Shown here piece after piece: positions 22,520-28,826 of a stretch of DNA of 30,220 nucleotides. The stretch covers positions 109,340 through 139,559 of the forward strand of contig DDET01000002.1 in the NCBI GenBank assembly GCA_002336915.1, given 5' to 3'. Numbering within the stretch: the stretch's first letter is position 1; every line of letters starts with the position of its first letter. The notes beneath the pieces are model-generated. The model made no database searches. It saw nothing but the letters and a program-made list of their open reading frames with translations, and was not told the DNA's origin. Source of the DNA: Bacteroidetes bacterium UBA1947 (GTDB lineage: Bacteria; Bacteroidota; Bacteroidia; Chitinophagales; Chitinophagaceae). Position numbers and translations under genes: made by a program.

Positions 22520-23896
22520 ATGTATTCGATAAACGAAACGATAGTAGCACTGGCCACACCGCCGGGTGAGGGGGCGATAGGCATTATACGCCTGAGCGGC
22601 GAGGATGCTATTGCTATAGCTAATAAGATATTCAAAGGAAAGGACCTGCTGCGGCAGCCTACACACACGATACATTTTGGCAGGATAGCAGATGGGGATG
22701 TATTAATAGACGAGGTGGTAGTGAGCCTGTTCAAAGGGCCTAAGAGCTATACGGGCGAGGATGTGGTGGAGATAAGTTGCCACGGATCGCAATATGTGCT
22801 GGAGCAGGTGATACAGCTTTGTGTAAAGAACGGTGCAGTGCCGGCCAAACCGGGAGAATTTACCCAGCGCGCCTTCCTGAACGGGAAGATGGACCTGACA
22901 CAGGCCGAGGCCGTGGTGGACCTGATAGCCAGCCAGAGCGGTGCAGCCCACCATGCTGCTATGTATAACCTGCGTGGCGGCTTTAGCGAAGAGCTGAGGC
23001 AAATGCGGGAGGAGTTGATAAAATTCAGCGCACTGATAGAGCTGGAGCTGGACTTTAGCCAGGAAGATGTGGAGTTTGCCGACCGTACTATGCTGTATGA
23101 ACTGATCAACAGGCTGAATGAACGTACCAAACAATTAATAGATTCCTTTGCGCTGGGCAATGTGATAAAGAAGGGTGTGAACGTGGCGATAATAGGCAAA
23201 CCGAATGCAGGCAAAAGCACCCTGCTGAATGCACTGCTGAACGAGGAGCGCGCGATAGTGAGCGAAATAGCGGGCACTACACGTGACACGATAGAAGAAG
23301 CATTGAACATAAACGGCATCCTCTTCCGCATAGTGGATACTGCGGGTATACGCGAGCATACTGCCGATGTGATAGAGCAGATAGGTGTGCAGCGCAGCAG
23401 GGATGCCATGAGCAAAGCGGATATAGTGGTGTACCTGTTCGACGTAGCGGAAAGTGAAAGCGCTGCTGTGAGGGGCCAGAAGGAAGAGTTTGATAAGAGC
23501 GGGGTGAAGTATTTGCTGGTTGGCAATAAAGCCGATGCTGTGAATGTGGAATATGCAAAGCAGCAGTTCAGCGGTATTGACGCACCAATATTATACATCT
23601 CGGCAAAGAACAAAGAGAACATACACGAGCTGAAGCAGCAGCTATATGATATAGTGGCAGCTGGGCAGGTGAAACAGGAAGGGGCGATAGTTACCAACCT
23701 GCGCCACCTTACGGGCCTGCAGGAAGTACAGAAGTCACTACAGGATGTAAAGGCCGGAATGGACAACAACATAGCCAGCGACCTAATATCATTGGATATA
23801 CGCCGCTGCCTCTACTACCTGGGCGAGATAACCGGGGAGATAACTACAGAGGATAAGCTGGACTATATATTTTCTAAGTTCTGTATCGGGAAGTAG
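22520..23896 (+). CDS. mnmE: tRNA modification GTPase MnmE
   Basis: The 458-residue protein shows the full family order: N-terminal folate-binding domain (TIVALATPPGEGAIGIIRLSG, then GEFTQRAFLNGKMDLTQAEAV), a helical domain split by the G domain, G1 GKPNAGKST at 226-234, GTTRDTIEE (G2) and DTAGIRE at 273-279, and the conserved C-terminal FCIGK whose Cys is near-universal. With MnmG it forms the 5-carboxymethylaminomethyl group on U34 of certain tRNAs. mnmG is not in the window. It stands alone on this strand; a possible hairpin follows at 23914-23930. Confidence 0.97.
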   Translation: MYSINETIVALATPPGEGAIGIIRLSGEDAIAIANKIFKGKDLLRQPTHTIHFGRIADGDVLIDEVVVSLFKGPKSYTGEDVVEISCHGSQYVLEQVIQLCVKNGAVPAKPGEFTQRAFLNGKMDLTQAEAVVDLIASQSGAAHHAAMYNLRGGFSEELRQMREELIKFSALIELELDFSQEDVEFADRTMLYELINRLNERTKQLIDSFALGNVIKKGVNVAIIGKPNAGKSTLLNALLNEERAIVSEIAGTTRDTIEEALNINGILFRIVDTAGIREHTADVIEQIGVQRSRDAMSKADIVVYLFDVAESESAAVRGQKEEFDKSGVKYLLVGNKADAVNVEYAKQQFSGIDAPILYISAKNKENIHELKQQLYDIVAAGQVKQEGAIVTNLRHLTGLQEVQKSLQDVKAGMDNNIASDLISLDIRRCLYYLGEITGEITTEDKLDYIFSKFCIGK

Positions 23897-23904
23897 GTTT
23901 CCAA

Positions 23905-23930
23905 CCTAAAGGGGCAATATTTTATATTGC
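23905..23930 (+). terminator. Weak hairpin after mnmE
   Basis: Perfect 7-bp arms GCAATAT (23914-23920) and ATATTGC (23924-23930) enclose TTT, overlapping a CCTAAAGGGGC element (23905-23915). There is no T-run after it, so termination is uncertain. Confidence 0.3.
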
Positions 23931-23975
23931 GCCATTTATGTATATAGGTTAACTTCACTCACAACATCGAATTTT

Positions 23976-24491
23976 ATGGGATTAATCATATCTAACGGAA
24001 GTCGAACAAATATTGAAAAGTCCATTACAGGCAATACTTTGGGCAATTTGGTAAGCCCACCTATCATACTTGACTTGATGCGAGACTTTCCTTTTATAAA
24101 TAATCAACAAATAATAGCTCTATGCAACGGAGATATCAAATGTTGGGGTTTTCAAAACTCATCATCTCGTTGGAAGAATTTATACAACGCAATTCAAACT
24201 AGAGATCGCTATCTTCTTTTTGAAAATAAGTACGACAAAAACATTAAGGTTTCAAATCCTAGCCCTAGGATTTTTTGTGCCGAAGTTGTCCATATGGAAC
24301 CCAACCTTAATTTTGGAAATGCTTTATGGGAAGAAGAAGGTAGATGGCATTATATTTATTTTCTGACCAAAGTCAAAGAGTTAGAAAGCGGCACTAAGCA
24401 AGAGTTTTGCAAGCTCTTGAAATTGGCAAATCAGTTTGCGCAACATAGGAAAGAACATATTCCCCCAGCGATAGAAGAGTTGCTTGGTTAG
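23976..24491 (+). CDS. Hypothetical protein with EVE/PUA-like features, A+T-rich
   Basis: This 171-residue protein was not securely recognised. The central region (about 52-135) has a pattern seen in some EVE/PUA-like domains attached to restriction-type proteins: DIKCWGFQ, RWKNLYNA, DRYLLFENK, IFCAEVVH and then FGNALWEE-RWHYIYFLTKVKEL. Those domains bind modified bases in DNA or RNA. The C-terminus is helical. There is no signal peptide or nuclease motif. The gene is visibly more A+T-rich than mnmE and the response regulator on either side and uses different codons, suggesting horizontal acquisition. A defence role is a guess; the alternative is a plain conserved hypothetical. Confidence 0.65.
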   Translation: MGLIISNGSRTNIEKSITGNTLGNLVSPPIILDLMRDFPFINNQQIIALCNGDIKCWGFQNSSSRWKNLYNAIQTRDRYLLFENKYDKNIKVSNPSPRIFCAEVVHMEPNLNFGNALWEEEGRWHYIYFLTKVKELESGTKQEFCKLLKLANQFAQHRKEHIPPAIEELLG

Positions 24492-24567
24492 TTTTATTCA
24501 TTTTATAAATCGATAGTGTTGGGAGTGAAGTGTATGTAACCTATTTGTATTGGTAAGTAAAAGGCTC

Positions 24568-24599
24568 TTTGCAAATACAAAATACTTATTCCAATTTTG
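24568..24599 (+). promoter_or_regulatory. Candidate promoter for the response regulator
   Basis: TTTG (24568-24571), a 20-nt spacer and CAATTTTG (24592-24599) match the -33/-7 pattern with one mismatch (C for T at the first -7 base). It ends 4 nt before the ATG, so the mRNA would be leaderless or nearly so. Confidence 0.4.
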
Positions 24600-24603
24600 C
24601 AGG

Positions 24604-25944
24604 ATGAAATGTAGGCTGCTTATAGTAGATGATGAGGAGAAGCTGAGGGGCTTGCTGAAACGCATAGTGTCGCTGGAAGGCTATGAGACCTATGATGTGG
24701 GGACTCTAGGCAATGCAAGGAAGGCACTGGAAACGCAGCCTATTGATATAGTACTTTGTGATGTGAAGCTGCCTGATGGCAACGGGGTGGACTTCACAAA
24801 GGAGATCAAAGACAAATACCCCTATATAGAAGTGATACTGCTGACCGCCTACGGTAATATACCCGATGGGGTGCAGGCCATAAAGAACGGGGCATTCGAC
24901 TATATAGTGAAGGGTGATGACAATAATAAGATCATCCCGCTGCTGAGCCTGGTAGCTGAACGGCTGACCTTAAAACAAAGAGTGAACAGGCTGGACCAGC
25001 AATTGAACAGCCGGTTTGGCTTTGAGCAAATAATAGGCAGCAGTCCCGCTATTAAGAATGCTATACAGCTTGCGCAAAAAGTAGCGCCTACCGAGGCTGC
25101 GGTATTGTTAACCGGTGAGACAGGCACAGGTAAAGAGGTATTTGCGCAAGCCATACACTTTAACAGTTCGAGGGCCGGGCGGGCTTTCGTGGCACTGAAT
25201 TGCAGCGCCTTTAGTAAAGACCTGCTGGAGAGTGAGCTCTTCGGGCATAAGGCAGGAGCATTCACCGGTGCGAATAAAGACAAGAAGGGACTGGTGGAGG
25301 AAGCCAAGGGTGGTACCCTCTTCCTGGATGAGATAGGCGAGATGTCGATAGAGTTGCAGCCGAAGCTGCTGCGCCTGCTGGAGAACGGCACTTATATGCA
25401 TGTGGGCGATACCAAAGAGTTGAAGACAGATATACGCATAATAGCCGCCACCAATAAGGACCTGCAAAAGGAGATAGCGGCAGGCCATTTCCGCAGCGAC
25501 CTCTACTACAGGATAGCGGTATTTAATATAGAGCTGCCCGCCCTGCGCGAGCGGGTAATGGATATACCCCTGCTGGCGCAGCACTACCTTGAACTGTATA
25601 AGGAAAAGACCAACAAGAAAATACACGCTATATCCGGCCCGGCAATGGAACTGCTAAAGCAGAATGACTGGAAGGGGAATGTACGCGAGCTGAAAAATGT
25701 ACTGGAACGGGCGGTTATTTTGGAGGATGGCGATACGCTAAACATTGACAGCCTGCCCTTTGATATGCAGCAGGCAGGGGCATCAAATACACCCTCCAGC
25801 TTCCAACTGGCGAATGTGGAGCAGATGCACATACAGAAAGTAATGAACTATACCAAAGGCAATAAGGCCGAGGCCGCCCGCCTGCTGGGCATAGGCCTTG
25901 CCACCCTGTACCGCAAGCTGGAAGAATACGGACTCAAGGGCTAA
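24604..25944 (+). CDS. Sigma-54-dependent NtrC-type response regulator
   Basis: ATG at 24604 gives 446 residues; a TTG at 24550 would add 18 non-conserved residues. Residues 1-115 are a receiver domain with the acidic pair at 9-10, phospho-acceptor Asp53, Thr81 and Lys103. The AAA+ domain has Walker A GETGTGKE (171-178), the sigma-54-contacting loop GAFTGA (218-223) and Walker B GTLFLDEIGE (237-246). The last ~27 residues are a Fis-type helix-turn-helix (NKAEAARLLGIGLATLYRKLEEYGLKG in part). It should activate sigma-54 promoters when phosphorylated. No histidine kinase lies beside it here. The kdp genes follow after a double hairpin, making them the likely target. Confidence 0.95.
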   Translation: MKCRLLIVDDEEKLRGLLKRIVSLEGYETYDVGTLGNARKALETQPIDIVLCDVKLPDGNGVDFTKEIKDKYPYIEVILLTAYGNIPDGVQAIKNGAFDYIVKGDDNNKIIPLLSLVAERLTLKQRVNRLDQQLNSRFGFEQIIGSSPAIKNAIQLAQKVAPTEAAVLLTGETGTGKEVFAQAIHFNSSRAGRAFVALNCSAFSKDLLESELFGHKAGAFTGANKDKKGLVEEAKGGTLFLDEIGEMSIELQPKLLRLLENGTYMHVGDTKELKTDIRIIAATNKDLQKEIAAGHFRSDLYYRIAVFNIELPALRERVMDIPLLAQHYLELYKEKTNKKIHAISGPAMELLKQNDWKGNVRELKNVLERAVILEDGDTLNIDSLPFDMQQAGASNTPSSFQLANVEQMHIQKVMNYTKGNKAEAARLLGIGLATLYRKLEEYGLKG

Positions 25945-25950
25945 GGCCCC

Positions 25951-25995
25951 TTTATCATTTTGATAAAAACCTTCTCATTTTGAGAAGGTTTTTTT
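25951..25995 (+). terminator. Tandem hairpins, rho-independent terminator after the response regulator
   Basis: The second hairpin is strong: a perfect 13-bp stem (25965-25977 with 25981-25993), loop TTT, ending in a T-run to 25995. A smaller hairpin, TTTATCA/TGATAAA around 25951-25967, overlaps its foot, so the two may be mutually exclusive. It separates the regulator from the kdp genes. Confidence 0.9.
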
Positions 25996-26062
25996 ATGCC
26001 CCGCCGATGTGCCAATTCCACCAAAAGACTGTAAATCAAGGTGCTCAAGGCTTTATGGGCAT

Positions 26063-26078
26063 TGGCTTGGAAGCGGCA
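26063..26078 (+). promoter_or_regulatory. Candidate sigma-54 promoter (-24/-12)
   Basis: TGGC (26063-26066) and GCA (26076-26078) place GG and GC exactly 10 nt apart, the required -24/-12 spacing; the other bases match poorly. Transcription would begin near 26089, about 30 nt before the ATG at 26120. A nearby TGGCAC (26084-26089) has a GC one base too far. The adjacent sigma-54 activator gives the match some weight. Confidence 0.3.
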
Positions 26079-26119
26079 TTAGCTGGCACTCAATTTGGCA
26101 TGTGCAGGCAAACAGACGA

Positions 26120-26482
26120 ATGATGATCAACCAGTTTGAAGTGCCGATGTATATAGAGGATGTGTTGCCGGAGCTGTCAATAGAACTGAAGAACAGTAGT
26201 AAGAAAGCTACCGTGTATGGACAAATGCAGGTATTGCTGGACTATACATGCCGGAAGATAGAAGAGCATAATTTGAAGGCTGTCAGGAAATGTTTCCTGC
26301 TGGCGGAGAAGCTGTACGACAGGGGCAATAATATTGTGAGGATGGCGATAGAGAACGTATTTGTCTATTCATTTTCAAGACTACCCTTTTGCGACAAAGA
26401 GGAACAAAGCAAAATACTGGGTTTCATTCCCGGTGACTTGTATTCGGTATATGTGAAACAGATATCGCGTGCGGGCTGTTAA
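26120..26482 (+). CDS. Small hypothetical protein of the kdp region
   Basis: ATG at 26120 (or 26123) gives 120 residues; an in-frame start at 26009 would add a Trp/His/Arg-rich stretch without coding character. The protein is soluble and largely helical (MYIEDVLPELSIELKN, TVYGQMQVLLDYTCRKIEEHNLKAVRKCFLLAEKLYDRGNNIVRMAIENVFVYSFS in sequence order). It has no membrane helix and no recognised enzyme motif. The helix pattern suggests a small protein-binding or repeat-like module. It is the first gene after the response regulator's terminator and probably heads the kdp transcript, 87 nt before the next small gene. A regulatory role in potassium uptake is inferred from position only. Confidence 0.7.
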   Translation: MMINQFEVPMYIEDVLPELSIELKNSSKKATVYGQMQVLLDYTCRKIEEHNLKAVRKCFLLAEKLYDRGNNIVRMAIENVFVYSFSRLPFCDKEEQSKILGFIPGDLYSVYVKQISRAGC

Positions 26483-26511
26483 TTCAATAAAAGCGCTTTA
26501 CATGACGAGGG

Positions 26512-26525
26512 TCATCACAATACAC
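26512..26525. repeat. Short inverted repeat upstream of the 63-residue gene
   Basis: ATGAC (26512-26516) and GTCAT (26521-26525) form 5-bp arms around GAGG in the gap before the small membrane protein genes. It could be an operator half-site pair; it may also be chance. Confidence 0.2.
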
Positions 26526-26569
26526 GACCAGGCTCATAAAACAGAAAGTGCAATTTAAATTTATTTACA

Positions 26570-26761
26570 ATGGTATTTAAAAGCGATGATGCCACAGAGC
26601 AAGCGGCAAGTGGAAGGAAGGAAAAAGAAGAACCGCAAGAGCAGGCAGCGGAACCGCCCAGTACGGAGCCGCAGTGGAAAAGAGTAAAACCATACTACGT
26701 ACTAATGCTGGTATACGCACTGGTACTTTTTATGGGATTGATATTCAGGTTGTGTAGTTAA
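26570..26761 (+). CDS. 63-residue single-pass membrane protein
   Basis: The N-terminal ~40 residues are highly charged and Glu/Gln/Pro-rich (KEKEEPQEQAAEPPSTEP), followed by RVKPYY and one membrane helix (about residues 43-59, VLMLVYALVLFMGLIF) with a Cys near the end. The positive residues before the helix place the N-terminus in the cytoplasm. Its stop codon shares a base with the start of the next gene (TAATG), so the two are coupled. It belongs to the small-gene run leading to kdpF. The family was not recognised. Confidence 0.7.
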   Translation: MVFKSDDATEQAASGRKEKEEPQEQAAEPPSTEPQWKRVKPYYVLMLVYALVLFMGLIFRLCS

Positions 26762-26883
26762 TGAGGAGTATGAGCAGGAATAGAGCGCGGACAGTGGTAA
26801 TAGTGTTTGCCTGGCTGGCAGCCATCTCCCTGGTCTACATAGTGTATATAAAAGTGAAAATATTGTTTAACCTAAGCAAATAA
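26761..26883 (+). CDS. 40-residue membrane micro-protein
   Basis: The ATG overlaps the preceding stop by one base; a second ATG at 26770 would give 37 residues. The peptide has an Arg-rich start (MRSMSRNRARTV), one membrane helix (VVIVFAWLAAISLVYIVYI) and a short Lys-containing tail (KVKILFNLSK). The overlap, the sharp hydrophobic segment and the 5-nt gap to the next small frame support it being real. Function unknown; position suggests an accessory to the Kdp complex. Confidence 0.6.
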   Translation: MRSMSRNRARTVVIVFAWLAAISLVYIVYIKVKILFNLSK

Positions 26884-26888
26884 AAGAC

Positions 26889-26972
26889 ATGATAACAGCG
26901 GTATTGATAATAGGTGGCTTAATAGGCTTTGCCATATTGTTCAAATCGATCGACTGGTTCGAAAAAATATAA
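26889..26972 (+). CDS. 27-residue membrane micro-protein
   Basis: ATG ATA ACA GCG to TAA encodes one hydrophobic helix (MITAVLIIGGLIGFAILF) and the tail KSIDWFEKI. It lies 5 nt after the 40-residue gene and 4 nt before kdpF, so it sits firmly inside the operon. It resembles KdpF in size and layout but has a different C-terminus (no PEKF). It may be a second KdpF-like peptide or a separate subunit-stabilising peptide. Confidence 0.6.
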   Translation: MITAVLIIGGLIGFAILFKSIDWFEKI

Positions 26973-26976
26973 TTCT

Positions 26977-27054
26977 ATGATAGCATTACTTGTCGTTGCC
27001 ATACTCGTGTTCGCGTACATGGTGTATGTATTGGTAAAACCGGAAAAATTTTAA
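26977..27054 (+). CDS. kdpF: KdpF, small subunit of the Kdp potassium ATPase
   Basis: The 25-residue peptide is a single membrane helix ending YVLVKPEKF, the typical KdpF C-terminus. KdpF stabilises the KdpFABC complex in the inner membrane. Its start is 4 nt after the previous micro-gene and its stop is 11 nt before kdpA, the usual kdpFA arrangement. It is too short for most gene callers but the motif and position make it convincing. Confidence 0.85.
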   Translation: MIALLVVAILVFAYMVYVLVKPEKF

Positions 27055-27065
27055 AAGGAAATTTT

Positions 27066-28802
27066 ATGAATACTGAATTACTCGGGGTTATTGTAATGTT
27101 CGTAGCAACCTTGCTGCTGGCATGGCCACTGGGGCGCTATATAGCCAAAGTGTATGCGGGAGACAAGGTGTGGACAGATGCAGTGCTGAACCCCGTTGAG
27201 CGTTTGTTCTTCAGGATATCGAGGATAGACCCTACCAGGGAAATGAGCTGGAAGCAGAGCCTTGTTGCGCTGCTTACCATCAATATGATCTGGTTCCTGT
27301 GGCTGATGTTTTGCCTTACTAACCAGAGCTGGCTGCCATGGAACCCTGACCATAACCCCTCGCAAACACCCGACCTGGCCTTTAATACGGCCATCTCATT
27401 TTTGGTGAACTGTAACCTGCAGGACTATAGCGGTGAAACAGGCGTTTCCTATTTCACGCAGGTATTCGGCCTGATGTTCATGATGTTCACATCGGCAGCT
27501 ACCGGTATGGCAGCGGCAGCTATAGTGTTTAACGCACTGAAAGAAAGGACGACAGATAAGCTGGGTAATTTTTACAATTACTTCCTGAAGAGCTGTACCC
27601 GCATTTTGCTGCCTATATGTTTACTGATAGCGACAGTGCATGTATTCAATGGAACACCTATGACCACAAAAGGCATGGACATTATTACGACCATGCAAGG
27701 CGATACTGTACACGTGAGCAGGGGACCTGTTGCAGCCTTTGTGGCTATAAAGCACCTGGGCACAAATGGCGGTGGCTTTTACGGGGCCAACTCGGCACAC
27801 CCGCTGGAGAACCCAAACTACCTGACCAATATGGTGCAGATGATAGCACAGATATTGATACCCTTTGCCCTGGTATTTGCTATGGGCTTTTACCTGAGGC
27901 GCAAGAAACTGGCCTGGGTATTCTGGTTTGTGATGACCATTGGTTTCCTGCTGCTGGTGGTGCCTACCATGGTGGCTGAGATAAACGGTAACCCGCAAAT
28001 AGCGAAGATGGGTATATCGCAGCCGGGGGGTAATATGGAAGGCAAGGAGGTGCGGTTCGCATCATATGCCAGTGCTTTCTGGAGTATTGCTACTACGGTG
28101 ATATCAACAGGATCGGTAAACGGTATGCACGACAGCTTTATGCCCGTATCGGGTATGAACATGATGATAGGCATGATGATCAACTCGTTCTATGGAGGTT
28201 GCGGTGTGGGATTCCTGAACTTCTTTATCTACGTCATTCTCGCAGTATTCATTGGCGGGCTGATGGTGGGGCGTACGCCTGAATTTTTGGGTAAAAAAGT
28301 AGAAGCCAAGGAAATGAAGATAGCCATGATAGTGGCATTGCTGCACCCCTTCCTGATACTGAGTTTTACAGCAATTGCCAGTTACCTGGCGGCGCATGAT
28401 GCTAATATGGGCTGGTGGTTTGCAGATGCAGCAGGTAAGCATAATGCAACAGGCTGGTTTAATAATCCCAGTTACCACGGCTATAGCGAGATGTTATACC
28501 AGTACACATCTTCATCGGCCAATAATGGTAGTGGCTTTGAAGGGCTGGCTGATAATAATCCTTTCTGGAATATTACGGCAGGTATTGTGCTGTTGTTCTC
28601 GCGCTTCCTGCCCATCATAGGGCCGGTAGCGATAGCAGGCATACTGGCACAAAAGAAATTTATACCTGAAAGCGGTGGCACACTGAAGACCGACACGGGA
28701 ACATTTGGACTACTGGTGTTTGCAGTTAAAATAATAATAGCAGCGCTGGCATTCTTCCCTGCACTGGCTTTGGGCCCTATTGCTGAATGGTTTAGTAAAT
28801 AA
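27066..28802 (+). CDS. kdpA: KdpA, potassium-binding and channel subunit of the Kdp ATPase
   Basis: The 578-residue membrane protein is close to the usual ~560. It contains the four pore-loop filter regions of the superfamily of K+ transporters: CNLQDYSGETGVSYFTQ, GTNGGGFYGANSAHPLENP starting near residue 232, GSVNGMHDSF, and a last one in the C-terminal part (SSANNGSGFEGLADN). About ten membrane helices are present. It selects and passes potassium at very low external concentration, using energy from KdpB. A loop near residues 190-215 (GMDIITTMQGDTVHVSRGP) is also typical. It lies between kdpF and kdpB (24 nt gap). Confidence 0.97.
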   Translation: MNTELLGVIVMFVATLLLAWPLGRYIAKVYAGDKVWTDAVLNPVERLFFRISRIDPTREMSWKQSLVALLTINMIWFLWLMFCLTNQSWLPWNPDHNPSQTPDLAFNTAISFLVNCNLQDYSGETGVSYFTQVFGLMFMMFTSAATGMAAAAIVFNALKERTTDKLGNFYNYFLKSCTRILLPICLLIATVHVFNGTPMTTKGMDIITTMQGDTVHVSRGPVAAFVAIKHLGTNGGGFYGANSAHPLENPNYLTNMVQMIAQILIPFALVFAMGFYLRRKKLAWVFWFVMTIGFLLLVVPTMVAEINGNPQIAKMGISQPGGNMEGKEVRFASYASAFWSIATTVISTGSVNGMHDSFMPVSGMNMMIGMMINSFYGGCGVGFLNFFIYVILAVFIGGLMVGRTPEFLGKKVEAKEMKIAMIVALLHPFLILSFTAIASYLAAHDANMGWWFADAAGKHNATGWFNNPSYHGYSEMLYQYTSSSANNGSGFEGLADNNPFWNITAGIVLLFSRFLPIIGPVAIAGILAQKKFIPESGGTLKTDTGTFGLLVFAVKIIIAALAFFPALALGPIAEWFSK

Positions 28803-28826
28803 AATTTTAAAAGAAATAACATAGTC

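Noticed and set aside
22747..23772. 341-codon minus-strand frame opposite mnmE
   Set aside because: Ser/Cys-rich shadow of a gene with intact catalytic motifs on the plus strand.
26084..26100. TGGCAC...GGCA as a sigma-54 promoter
   Set aside because: GG and GC are 11 nt apart; the strict -24/-12 spacing is 10. The site at 26063-26078 has the correct spacing.
26009..26119. N-terminal extension of the 120-residue kdp-region protein
   Set aside because: Trp/His/Arg-rich, overlaps the candidate sigma-54 promoter and lies just behind the terminator; the ATG at 26120 is a better start.
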